DNA of 21,453 bases from Actinomycetes bacterium (GTDB lineage Bacteria; Actinomycetota; Acidimicrobiia; Acidimicrobiales; RAAP-2): NCBI GenBank assembly GCA_021801615.1, contig JAJYXS010000142.1, positions 1 through 21,453 on the forward strand, read 5' to 3'. Position 1 is the stretch's first letter. Every line of letters begins with the position of its first letter. Positions 14,245-21,453 of the stretch are shown here, piece by piece. The notes beneath the pieces were generated by a model. The model searched no databases and had not been told where the DNA came from. It was given only the letters and a program-made list of their open reading frames with translations. A program made the position numbers and the translations under genes.

Positions 14245-15015
14245 GTGATCGCGCGACAGCCGGGGGGCTCCCGCGCACGGAGCCGTGCACCTGCACCTCG
14301 CACCGCCCGACGAGTGGCCGCGGCGCCCGGGCGCCGCGTCGCCCGCTCCACGCAGGCTCAGCATGCCGAGGCCGTCCACGCCCAGCTCCGAGCGGAGATC
14401 GTGGCCGGCGACCTCCTGCCCCAGCAGCGGCTCGTGGAAGCCGACCTGTGCGCCCGTCTGCACGCGAGCCGCGGCACCGTGCGGTCGGTGCTGCTGCGTC
14501 TGGAGCACGAAGGACTCGTGGTCCGCGAGCCCTACCGAGGCGCGCACGTCCGCGTCATCGACGAGAAGGAGGCTGTCGAGATCACCCAGGTTCGAACCGT
14601 TCTCGAGGGGCTCGCGGCCCGGCAAGCAGCCAGCGTCGCGACCGACGAGGACCTGGCTGCGATCCGGGCCGTCCACGCCGAGATGGGGCCGTTGCTCGAG
14701 GCCGGCGACCTGCTGGCCTACTCCGACGCGAATCGGCGCTTGCACGCGTGCATCGTCGATGCTTCCCGCCATGGCACGGCCCGACGACTGCTGAGCGAGC
14801 TCAGGGCCCAGCTCGTGCGGTTCCAGTACAGGACCATCTTCGTCCCCGGACGACCCCAGCAGTCCCTGGCCGAGCACACCGCCGTCGTCGACGCGATCGT
14901 CGGCCGGGACCCCGAGCGCGCGGCGGCTGCGATGATCGCGCACCTGAGCGGGGTGACGAGCGCCTTGCACTCCGCGGCCGGTCGCGACGCACGCTCCGTC
15001 GGCAATTTCGGTTGA
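14245..15015 (+). CDS. GntR family transcriptional regulator, FadR/FCD subfamily
   Basis: 256 residues. A winged helix-turn-helix occupies about residues 42-105 (AEIVAGDLLPQQRLVEADL, then SRGTVRSVLLRLEHEGLV), and an all-helical FCD ligand-binding domain about 110-235 with conserved DANRRLHACI and EHTAVVDAI segments that carry the usual metal/effector His positions. The first 40 residues are Arg/Ala/Pro-rich and not conserved in the family; GTG codons inside that region are alternative starts. The GTG at 14245 has no Shine-Dalgarno, consistent with leaderless translation from the promoter just upstream. It is divergent to the amidohydrolase/MFS pair and precedes the second Liv operon, so it is the best candidate regulator for both. 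Confidence 0.88.
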   Translation: MIARQPGGSRARSRAPAPRTARRVAAAPGRRVARSTQAQHAEAVHAQLRAEIVAGDLLPQQRLVEADLCARLHASRGTVRSVLLRLEHEGLVVREPYRGAHVRVIDEKEAVEITQVRTVLEGLAARQAASVATDEDLAAIRAVHAEMGPLLEAGDLLAYSDANRRLHACIVDASRHGTARRLLSELRAQLVRFQYRTIFVPGRPQQSLAEHTAVVDAIVGRDPERAAAAMIAHLSGVTSALHSAAGRDARSVGNFG

Positions 15016-15144
15016 GCTCGGTCGAGCTTCGCCCGGGGATGCCCAGCGGGACGACGAACCAAGAGGTGCCGCTCATGACCGTCCGACGTCGCCCGGCTTC
15101 TGGCACCGCCGCCCGACGCGAGTCCTCGGAGATGCTGCAGCTCC

Positions 15145-15174
15145 TTGACAGCCGCGAGCCACGTCTGGAACGAT
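15145..15174 (+). promoter_or_regulatory. Candidate promoter for the second Liv operon
   Basis: A perfect TTGACA (15145-15150) is followed after 18 bases by AACGAT (15169-15174), a moderate -10. The leader to the GTG at 15253 would be about 70 bases. It lies in the 237-base gap after gntR, where no other gene or clear hairpin was found. Confidence 0.4.
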
Positions 15175-15252
15175 CGCTCGAGAGCTGCGGGGTGCCCGCG
15201 CGCTTCGAGTCGTCCCCGGGTCACCCGCGCCCCACCCTCGGAGCCTGAGCAC

Positions 15253-17289
15253 GTGTTGGCCTCACAGATCTTCGCCTACGCGGTCATCGGGCTCGGCTCC
15301 GGCGCCCTGATCGCCGGGGTCGGGCTCGGCGTCGTGCTGAGCTACCGTGGCTCGGGCGTCATCAACCTCGCCGCCGGCGCGATCGCGATGCTGGCCGGCT
15401 ACTGCTACTGGGCGCTCGCGACCGGCGATCTCGGGGTGACGTTCCCGATGGGCTGGGCCATCACGCTCACGCTGCTCTTCAGCGCCGCGGTCGGGATCGT
15501 CTTCGAGCTCGGCGTGGTCCGGCCCCTTCGGCGCCAGGCGCCGCTCGCCAAGCTCGTCGCCACCCTGGGTATCCTCCTCTCGGCGCAGGCGGCCATCGTG
15601 CTCGCCTTCGGGCAGACAGCGAAGCCGCAGCCCTCCATCCTCCCAGCCGGCAACGTGACGATCTCCGGGGTGATCGTCCCGGACTACGACCTGTGGATGG
15701 CAGGGATCGTGGTCGTGGTCACGCTGCTCGTCGCCGCCGCCTACCGCTGGACGCGCTTCGGCCTCGGGACGCGGGCGGCGGCGGAGAACGAGGCGTTCGC
15801 GACGCTGTTCGGTCTCTCGCCGAACCGCTACTCGTTGGGCAACACCGTGCTCATGGCGCTCGTGATGGGGCTCGTGGGCATGCTGGCAGCCTCGATCGCC
15901 GAGGTGGACCCCTCCACGCTCGTCCTCATGATCGTCCCCGGGCTCGCCGCGGCGATGTTCGGACGGCTCACCGGCTTCACGACGACCATCGTCGCGGGCG
16001 TCGTCATCGGCATGGCCGAGTCGGTGCTCTTGTACCTGTCGACCCAGAGCTGGTTCCCGACGAGCAACGGCGGCCCCTTGCCCGGCGTCGACGAACTGCT
16101 CGTCCTCCTCGTGCTCGTCGCCGCCACGTTCTTCCGTGCCGGGAAGATCCCTCCGCGCGGCGACATCGTCGAGCCACGGCTGCCTCGCGCCCCGCGCCCG
16201 GTGGCGCCGCTGCGCACGGCCGCCATCTTCGTGCCGCTCGCCGCGGTCGCCATGTGGGCGCTGCCGTTCGGCTTCAGAGAAGGGCTGATCACCTCGTGCA
16301 TCTTCGCGATCTCGTTGCTGTCGCTCGTCGTCGTCACCGGGTACCTGGGGCAGCTCTCCCTCGTGCAGCTCGGCCTTGCCGGCGTGGCCGGCTTCATGGT
16401 GTCCCACCTGTTCACCAATTTCGGGATCGGCTTCCCCTGGGCGGCGATCCTCGGCGTCCTCGGAGCGACGCTCCTCGGGGTCGGCTTCGGGTTCCCTGCG
16501 CTCCGGGTGCGAGGGGTGCAGCTCGCCGTCGTCACCCTGGCCGCGACGGTCGCGCTCGAGACATTCTGGTTCAGCAACGGGAGCTGGGGCGCGTCCGTGA
16601 CGGGTGCGCCCGTGCCAGCTCCGTCGCTGTTCGGCTTCAGCTTCGGCACGAACGCCTCGTTCCACGGCCTCGGCGGGGGTGAGCCCAGCCCGCTGTTCGG
16701 CTGGTTCTGCCTGATCGTGCTCGTCGTGGTGGCGCTGCTCGTCGCCAACCTGCGGCGGTCCGGGCTCGGCCAGCAGATGCTCGCGGTCCGGGCGAACGAA
16801 CGGGCGGCGGCTGCGACCGGTGTGAACGTGCGCAACGTGAAGCTGACCGGCTTCGCGATCGCGGCGTCCATCGCCGGCGTCTCGGGGGTGCTCCTCTCCT
16901 ACAGCTACGGCTCCATCACCGCTTCGAGCTTCAGCACGCTCATCGCCGTGGGGCTCGTCGCCTTCGTGTACATCACCGGGATCACGAGCGTCCCGGGCGG
17001 GATCTTCGGCGGCATCATCTACATCGGGGGTCTGTTCGCCTACGCGCTCTTGGACTGGTTCGGCCTGCAAGGCAACTGGCTGAACCTCGCGGTCGGCTTC
17101 CTCGTCGTCTTCTCGCTCATCAGTCGGCCCGAAGGTGGGGCCACCTTCCTCTTCTACGGCAAGCGTCGCCACCGCTGGCCGCGTGGCACGAAGAGCCCGA
17201 GCCAGGACGCGCTGACGGGTCGCGAGGCACAGAGCGGCGGCGCCGGGCGGCCGGGGAAGAGCCTGCAGCCCGTGGAGGTGACGCCATGA
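15253..17289 (+). CDS. Fused LivH-LivM branched-chain amino acid-type ABC permease
   Basis: A 678-residue chain that joins both channel subunits of a Liv-type importer. Residues about 1-295 are the LivH half (YAVIGLGSGALIAGVGLGVV, then SGVINLAAGAIAMLAGY). A basic, Pro-rich linker runs about 296-325 (KIPPRGDIVEPRLPRAPRP). Residues about 326-650 are the LivM half (VTGYLGQLSLVQLGLAGVAG). Each half has a charged coupling loop, such as RWTRFGLGTRAAAENEAFA in the first. GTG 15253 was preferred because CGGAG (15239-15243) lies nine bases upstream and the protein then begins at the first helix; the longer frame from 15145 begins inside the predicted promoter. The stop overlaps livG in ATGA. The fusion replaces the separate genes of the first importer. 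Confidence 0.9.
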   Translation: MLASQIFAYAVIGLGSGALIAGVGLGVVLSYRGSGVINLAAGAIAMLAGYCYWALATGDLGVTFPMGWAITLTLLFSAAVGIVFELGVVRPLRRQAPLAKLVATLGILLSAQAAIVLAFGQTAKPQPSILPAGNVTISGVIVPDYDLWMAGIVVVVTLLVAAAYRWTRFGLGTRAAAENEAFATLFGLSPNRYSLGNTVLMALVMGLVGMLAASIAEVDPSTLVLMIVPGLAAAMFGRLTGFTTTIVAGVVIGMAESVLLYLSTQSWFPTSNGGPLPGVDELLVLLVLVAATFFRAGKIPPRGDIVEPRLPRAPRPVAPLRTAAIFVPLAAVAMWALPFGFREGLITSCIFAISLLSLVVVTGYLGQLSLVQLGLAGVAGFMVSHLFTNFGIGFPWAAILGVLGATLLGVGFGFPALRVRGVQLAVVTLAATVALETFWFSNGSWGASVTGAPVPAPSLFGFSFGTNASFHGLGGGEPSPLFGWFCLIVLVVVALLVANLRRSGLGQQMLAVRANERAAAATGVNVRNVKLTGFAIAASIAGVSGVLLSYSYGSITASSFSTLIAVGLVAFVYITGITSVPGGIFGGIIYIGGLFAYALLDWFGLQGNWLNLAVGFLVVFSLISRPEGGATFLFYGKRRHRWPRGTKSPSQDALTGREAQSGGAGRPGKSLQPVEVTP

Positions 17290-18137
17290 CCCCGGTGCTC
17301 CAGGCGAGGGGCGTCTCGGTGGCCTTCGGCGCGGTGCTCGCGCTCGACGACGTGGAGCTCGAGGTCGGCGAAGGGAAGCTCGTCGGATTGATCGGGCCCA
17401 ACGGCGCCGGAAAGACGACGTTCGTCGACGCGATCACCGGCTTCGTCCAGGCTTCGGGCACCGTGCACCTCGAAGGTCGCGACATCTCGAGCCTGCCTCC
17501 GCATCGCCGGGCGCGCCTCGGCCTCGCACGGACCTGGCAGACGATCGAGCTCTTCGACGACCTGTCCGTTCGAGAGAACCTCGCGGTCGCCGCTCGACGC
17601 CCGTCGTTGGGCTCCTCTTGCGCCGAGATCGTCTTCGGGCGCCAGCCGCGGGCCGAACGCCTGGCCGAGGAGGCGCTCGCCCTCCTCGACCTCGAAGACG
17701 TCGCCGAGGAGATGCCGAGCGACCTGCCCCAGGGACGTCGCAAGCTCGTGGGCGTCGCGCGCGCCCTCGTCGAGCGGCCGAGCCTGCTCCTGCTCGACGA
17801 GCCCGCCGCCGGCCTCGACACTCGCGAGAGCGAGGATTTCGGCCAGCGTCTCCGCCGGCTCGTCGACGGCGGGCTGCCGATGCTGCTCATCGACCACGAC
17901 ATGGGGCTCGTGCTCGGCATCTGTGACGAGATCTACGTGCTCGACTTCGGCCGGGTCATCGCGAGGGGCACGCCCGAGGAGGTGCGCAACGACCCGCGCG
18001 TGCTGACCGCCTATCTCGGCACCAGCGCCGCGGCGGAGATCGAGCGCGGCACCGACGTCGCCGTCGCGTCGCCTGGGCGCCGCGCGCCGGAGCGCGACGG
18101 GGCGCGGCTCACCGCCCCGGAGGCCGGGGACCGGTGA
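17286..18137 (+). CDS. livG: ABC transporter ATP-binding protein LivG (second system)
   Basis: 283 residues. Walker A GPNGAGKTT is at 37-45, ARTWQTIELF at about 81-90 (the LivG-type ART(F/W)Q motif), the signature LPQGR at 147-151 in place of LSGGQ (a variant seen in this subfamily), Walker B LLLLDEP at 167-173 and H-loop His204. The ATG overlaps the permease stop in ATGA, and its own stop overlaps livF in GTGA. The last 35 or so residues are low-complexity and Arg/Ala-rich. It would drive the fused permease together with LivF. Confidence 0.92.
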   Translation: MTPVLQARGVSVAFGAVLALDDVELEVGEGKLVGLIGPNGAGKTTFVDAITGFVQASGTVHLEGRDISSLPPHRRARLGLARTWQTIELFDDLSVRENLAVAARRPSLGSSCAEIVFGRQPRAERLAEEALALLDLEDVAEEMPSDLPQGRRKLVGVARALVERPSLLLLDEPAAGLDTRESEDFGQRLRRLVDGGLPMLLIDHDMGLVLGICDEIYVLDFGRVIARGTPEEVRNDPRVLTAYLGTSAAAEIERGTDVAVASPGRRAPERDGARLTAPEAGDR

Positions 18138-18870
18138 GCGAGCCTGCGCTCTCCTTCGAGAAGGTCTCGGCAGGCTACGGCCAGGCTGACGTCATCAGGG
18201 AGATCGACCTCGAGGTGCACCCCGGTGAGATCGTGACCCTGCTCGGTCCGAACGGGGCGGGGAAGACGACGACGCTACGGGTCGTCTCGGGACTGGTGAC
18301 GCCGTCCCGAGGGACGGTCCGCTACAAGGGCCGCGACCTCGCGCGGCTTTCGCCGACCCAGCGCGCCCGGGCGGGCATCGCCCACGTGCCAGAGGGTCGT
18401 GGAGTCTTCTTCGGGCTGACGGTCGCCGAGCACCTCCGGCTCGGCTACCGAGGCGAGACCATCGACCCAACGGTCGTCTACGACTACTTCCCGGCACTGC
18501 GCAAGCTGCGTGACCGGCCTGCAGGGCTGCTGTCGGGAGGTGAGCAACAGATGCTCGCGGTCGCACGGAACCTCGCGCGGCGTCCTGGGCTCCTGCTCCT
18601 CGACGAGCTGAGCCTCGGGCTTGCGCCGGTGCTCGTCGAGCGCCTGCTCCCCGTCGTCCGCGAGTACTCGAGCGAGCACGGCTGCGGCGTCCTCCTCGTC
18701 GAGCAGCACGTACCGCTGGCCCTCGAGATCGCCGACCGCTGCTACGTGCTCTCCACGGCGACGTCGTCCTCCACGAGCCTGCTGCGCGGGTCCGGGAGGA
18801 CCGCGAGCTGCTCGTTGCGAGCTATCTCGGTGACGCTGCCACGACGGAAGGAGGGGCGCGACCGCGCTGA
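18134..18870 (+). CDS. livF: ABC transporter ATP-binding protein LivF (second system), with an apparent frameshift near 18754
   Basis: The frame from GTG 18134 encodes a normal LivF up to residue 207: Walker A GPNGAGKTT at 38-46, PEGRGVFF near 86-93, signature LSGGE at 133-137, Walker B LLLLDEL at 153-159 (Leu replacing Pro), and VEQH with His192. After YVLS (204-207) it becomes Ser/Thr/Arg-rich and unlike the family. Re-reading from 18754 in the -1 frame gives HGDVVLHEPAARV, then ELLVASYLGD and a stop at 18868-18870, which is the expected LivF C-terminus and a normal length of 245 residues. One C appears to be missing in the CTCCAC run at 18751-18756. If the sequence is literal, the zero frame runs on to 20245 and fuses in frame with the binding protein. 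A deletion or sequencing error is more likely than a true fusion. The ATPase core would survive either way. Confidence 0.85.
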
Positions 18871-18940
18871 GAGACGAAGAGAAGAGCAGCATGCAGAACC
18901 ACGGCACACACGGCACACACGCCAAGAAGAAAGAGTGGAC

Positions 18941-20245
18941 ATGCTCGAACGTTCTTCAGGGCCTGTAAGACCCCTCGCCGCGGCTGCACTCGGGCTGGTG
19001 CTCGGGATGCTCGGGGTGCTGGCCGCGGGCGCAGGGCCCGCCGGGGCGGCGCTCAAGCCCGTCACCGACTACGCGGCGTACGTCGGTGGTCACGGGAAGG
19101 CGAACCCGAAGCTCTCACCGATCACCATCGGCGTCGTCAACCAGCAGCCATCGACGAACGCGATCGCGCCGGTGTGGACGACAGGGGCCAAGGTGGCGGT
19201 GAGCTACGTCAACCAGCACGCGGGCGGGATCGATGGCCACCCGCTCGAGGCCGTCTACTGCGCGATCCCGACAACGGTGTCCAGCGCGACCACCTGTGGG
19301 CAGGAGTTCGCCGACAACAGCGCGATCTCCGCCGTCGTCGCGGGTGCGATCGACATCGGCAACACAGTGCTCGAGTCCGCGCTCGTGCCCTCGAAGAAAC
19401 CGATCTTCTTCGGCGTGTCGATCAGCACGGTCGACGAGAAGGACCCGTACGGCTTCATCCTGTTCGACACAGCGACCCAGGTCGAGGCGCCGATGGCGTC
19501 CTTCGCCAAGAACCTGCACGTGAAGAGCGTCTCGCTCGTCTACCCGTCCAACATCCCCGGCAACGTGTACCAGGCCGGCGTGGTCGACGACGCGCTCAGG
19601 TACGTCGGCATCCACACCATCTACAAGGTGGGCTTCACATCGGCGGCGACCAACTTCTCCGCGCCGTTCGAAGCCGCGCACGTGGGCCACACCACACTGC
19701 TCATCAGCGTCAGCAGCGGCGGCCCGGCATGCTCGGACACCTACCTCACGCTCAAGTCGCTGGGCATCGCCACGAAGACGAGGGTGCTCGTGAACGTGCC
19801 CTGTGACACGCCCACAGTCGCGAAGGCCGACGGCGGGAAGCTGCCGCACGACTGGTACTACCTGAGCGCGAACCCGCTGCCCGGCTCGCCGACACCGGCC
19901 GTCCCGGCCATGGAGAAGGTGTTCAGCCTGTACGGCAAGGGTCCTGTCGCGTTCAACGCCTGGGCCGCTGACGCGTTCGGCCAGGTGGTGACCGTCGCGA
20001 AGCTCGACACCGAGCTGCTGAGGGCCCACAAGAAGGTCACGCCGGCGAACGTGCTCGCGAAGGCGAGGGGTTTCAGGGGTCCCGTCGTCCAGGGAGCACC
20101 TCACCTCGCGTGCGGCAGGTTCAAGGGGACGCCGGCCACGTGCAACGACCTGGACCGCTTCTTCCAGAACACCGCACCCACAGTGATGACGCCTCTCGGC
20201 ACATGGATCGGCCCGCCGAAGGGCTTCAAGCCGCCGCTGTCATAG
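18941..20245 (+). CDS. ABC transporter substrate-binding protein of the second Liv system
   Basis: 434 residues. ATG 18941 was chosen because it begins a clear Sec signal: a short charged start, a hydrophobic core at about 12-30, and an AGPAGA-A cleavage region near residue 36. There is no lipobox Cys. The purine-rich AAGAAAGAG upstream is a weak ribosome site. The mature part opens with a strand (ITIGVVNQQ) typical of Peripla_BP_6 proteins and carries six Cys in three close pairs, which suggests disulfides. The same frame is open back to livF at 18134, but only because of the probable livF frameshift; the 70-base stretch 18871-18940 holds a short ACGGCACAC direct repeat (18901, 18910). It is only loosely like the first binding protein, so a different ligand is likely. 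Confidence 0.88.
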   Translation: MLERSSGPVRPLAAAALGLVLGMLGVLAAGAGPAGAALKPVTDYAAYVGGHGKANPKLSPITIGVVNQQPSTNAIAPVWTTGAKVAVSYVNQHAGGIDGHPLEAVYCAIPTTVSSATTCGQEFADNSAISAVVAGAIDIGNTVLESALVPSKKPIFFGVSISTVDEKDPYGFILFDTATQVEAPMASFAKNLHVKSVSLVYPSNIPGNVYQAGVVDDALRYVGIHTIYKVGFTSAATNFSAPFEAAHVGHTTLLISVSSGGPACSDTYLTLKSLGIATKTRVLVNVPCDTPTVAKADGGKLPHDWYYLSANPLPGSPTPAVPAMEKVFSLYGKGPVAFNAWAADAFGQVVTVAKLDTELLRAHKKVTPANVLAKARGFRGPVVQGAPHLACGRFKGTPATCNDLDRFFQNTAPTVMTPLGTWIGPPKGFKPPLS

Positions 20246-20256
20246 CGCAGCGGCCG

Positions 20257-20312
20257 GGCACAGGCACAGGCACAGGCACAGCATGGACATGGGCATGGGC
20301 ATGGACGTGGCA
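20257..20312 (+). repeat. Hexanucleotide microsatellite at the start of the SnoaL-like gene
   Basis: GGCACA is repeated four times exactly (20257-20280). An imperfect run of GGACAT / GGGCAT units follows to about 20312. The second part lies in the called coding start and encodes alternating Met with Asp or Gly. The two runs are related by single-base changes, which suggests slippage growth. Confidence 0.85.
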
Positions 20313-20948
20313 TGGACAAGGTGTGGACGAGGAGGCCACGTACAGCCCTGCGCCGAGCGCGCCGTCATCCGGGACCTCGTCGAGGAGTGGGCGATCTGGC
20401 GCGACGCGATGAACTGGGACCGCTTCAGGAAGGTCTGGCACCAGCCGGGCCGCATGAACGCCACGTGGTTCCAGGGTTCGGTCGACGACTTCATCGCGAC
20501 GAGCCGGGAGGGTGCCGCTCGGGGCGTGCGCATCCTGCACTTCCTCGGCGGCACCACCGTCGACGTCGCCGGTGAGCACGCCGTCGCCCAGACCAAGATG
20601 ACGATCTCCCAGCGCGCCCTCGTCGAGGACGTGTGGTGCGACGTCGTCTGCACCGGTCGCTTCTACGACTTCTTCGCCGTCCGGGAGGATCGTTGGGGCC
20701 TTGTGGAACGACAGCCCATCTACGAGAAGGACAGGATCGACCCGGTCGATCCGTCGGCGCGCCTCGAGCTCGACCGCGGGCTCCTCGAGAGCTTCCCTGC
20801 GGGCTACCGCCACCTCGCCTACCTGCAGACCAGGATCGGCTACACGGTCAAGCCCGACATGCCCGGGCTCACCGGCCCGGCGGTCGAGGAGCTCTACGCG
20901 CGAGGGGCACGATGGCTCGCCGGTGACGAGACTGCGGCGGGTGGCTGA
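20283..20948 (+). CDS. NTF2/SnoaL-like fold protein
   Basis: 221 residues as called. The recognisable domain begins near residue 25 with AERAVIRDLVEEWAIWRDA and continues with KVWHQPGRMNATWFQG and TKMTISQRALVEDVWCD, matching the SnoaL-like 'nuclear transport factor 2 family' proteins found beside catabolic genes. These are small alpha+beta barrels that include isomerases, dehydratases and proteins with no known reaction; the reaction here is unknown. The start is uncertain. Four in-frame ATGs (20283, 20289, 20295, 20301) and a GTG (20307) lie in the hexamer repeat, and none has a good Shine-Dalgarno. A strong GAGGAGG at 20328-20334 is followed by no ATG/GTG in frame (only GTA at 20339). It lies 37 bases after the binding protein and is probably in that operon. 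Confidence 0.8.
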   Translation: MDMGMGMDVAWTRCGRGGHVQPCAERAVIRDLVEEWAIWRDAMNWDRFRKVWHQPGRMNATWFQGSVDDFIATSREGAARGVRILHFLGGTTVDVAGEHAVAQTKMTISQRALVEDVWCDVVCTGRFYDFFAVREDRWGLVERQPIYEKDRIDPVDPSARLELDRGLLESFPAGYRHLAYLQTRIGYTVKPDMPGLTGPAVEELYARGARWLAGDETAAGG

Positions 20949-21060
20949 GCTGCATGCCACCCTCCGGCTCGGCTGGGCACAGGCGGGGAGCGCCAGGCAG
21001 CGCGCAGCCTACAAGCCTGCGCCTGTGGGCTCGGGCTGACGGCGACGTCGTGGCGTTACC

Positions 21061-21180
21061 ATGACCGAGACCGCCGAGCCCATCGAGGCGACGTGCCCCA
21101 CCAGCGCCATCGGGGCCGGGGACAGCCCAAGCTCGGGACGAAGGCTCGAGAAGAAGACAAGAAGAACAAGAGGGGTGTGA
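21061..21180 (+). other. Possible 39-residue upstream ORF
   Basis: An ATG at 21061 opens a 39-codon frame, from MTETAEP to a Lys/Arg-rich end, that stops at 21178-21180, two bases before the aldolase ATG. No Shine-Dalgarno is clear and no family is recognised. Its last codons include the aldolase's own ribosome site. It may be a leader peptide or chance; the rest of the 20949-21182 gap shows nothing convincing. Confidence 0.2.
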
Positions 21181-21182
21181 AC

Positions 21183-21453
21183 ATGGCCGTCGTGGTCAAG
21201 AACGTCGCACGCACCGACCTCGACGTGATCGACGCGCTCGGCGAGCTCGGCGTCGCCACGGTGCACGAAGCCCAGGGGCGCACCGGGCTGCTGGCCTCCT
21301 GCCTGCGCCCGATCTACCGGCCGATCAAGGTGGCGGGCAACGCGCTCACCGTCGAGGTCGCGCCCGGCGACAATTGGATGATCCACGTGGCGGTCGAGCA
21401 GGCCAAGCCCGGTGACGTCCTCGTCGTCGCCCCGACCAGCCCCTGCGAGGACG
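21183..21453 (+). CDS. 4-carboxy-4-hydroxy-2-oxoadipate aldolase / RraA-like (LigK type), 3' partial
   Basis: The first 90 residues of a RraA-fold protein are visible before the window ends. GVATVHEAQGRTGLL, then RPIYRPIKVAGNALTV, APGDNWMIHVAVEQ and KPGDVLVVAPTSPCED match the class II pyruvate aldolases (LigK/GalC/ProA group). These split 4-carboxy-4-hydroxy-2-oxoadipate into pyruvate and oxaloacetate at the end of the protocatechuate 4,5-cleavage and gallate pathways. The Gly-Asp-Asn-Trp and Pro-Gly-Asp blocks lie around the pyruvate/metal site. The ATG has GAGGGG seven to eight bases upstream. Some RraA-like proteins are instead RNase E inhibitors or oxaloacetate decarboxylases, but this motif set favours the aldolase. 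It follows the SnoaL-like gene on the same strand. Confidence 0.87.
   Translation, partial: MAVVVKNVARTDLDVIDALGELGVATVHEAQGRTGLLASCLRPIYRPIKVAGNALTVEVAPGDNWMIHVAVEQAKPGDVLVVAPTSPCED

Noticed and set aside
15145..15252. Longer N-terminus for the fused permease starting at TTG 15145
   Set aside because: That TTG is part of the likely -35 box, and the added 36 residues are hydrophilic with no counterpart in LivH; GTG 15253 has a good ribosome site.
15262..17172. 636-residue leftward open frame
   Set aside because: It lies wholly antisense to the fused LivHM gene and is Glu/Asp/Arg/His-rich with no domain pattern, a common shadow in high-GC DNA.
18751..18760. Programmed -1 frameshift in livF
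   Set aside because: The site CTC-TCC-ACG is not a slippery heptamer and no strong downstream structure was evident; a missing base is simpler.

Overview
This is high-GC DNA (by eye about 70%) with many GTG starts, 4-base ATGA/GTGA gene overlaps and long antisense open frames. That points to a high-GC bacterium, most likely an actinobacterium; an Acidimicrobiia-like or related soil/marine lineage is plausible but not proven. The window holds sixteen genes that I can support. The first and last are cut by the window edges. No tRNA, rRNA, insertion sequence or CRISPR array was seen.

Layout. (1) 1-537 (+): the C-terminal end of a phytoene-desaturase-like FAD oxidoreductase. (2) 608-5613 (-): a complete five-gene branched-chain-amino-acid-type (Liv/HAAT) ABC importer, transcribed as binding protein, LivG, LivF, LivH, LivM, with 4-base overlaps between the last four. 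(3) 5614-5967: a divergent promoter region with an 18-bp tandem repeat ending in a perfect hairpin. (4) 5968-11475 (+): a three-domain ACP / acyl-adenylating / PlsC acyltransferase protein, an MFS transporter 28 bases later, a dienelactone-hydrolase-like enzyme, and a small zincin overlapping it by 4 bases. (5) 11573-14069 (-): an amidohydrolase related to aromatic side-chain or ring-cleavage enzymes, followed by a DHA2-type MFS protein. (6) 14245-21453 (+): a FadR/FCD-type GntR regulator with a likely operator over its own promoter; a second Liv importer with LivH and LivM fused in one chain, LivG, a LivF with an apparent 1-base frameshift, and a binding protein; an NTF2/SnoaL-like protein; and the start of a LigK-type 4-carboxy-4-hydroxy-2-oxoadipate (CHA) aldolase.

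How the genes may work together. The right half (amidohydrolase, MFS, GntR, Liv importer, SnoaL-like protein, CHA aldolase) looks like an uptake-and-catabolism locus, possibly for an aromatic acid; that is inference from families and order. The ACP/adenylation/PlsC protein with an adjacent MFS gene resembles in concept the Aas-LplT lysophospholipid repair pair of Proteobacteria, but with a different domain order and an added carrier domain. The observations most worth a second look are this fusion, the livF frameshift, the 18-bp repeat array between divergent operons, and the GntR operator with a possibly leaderless start.
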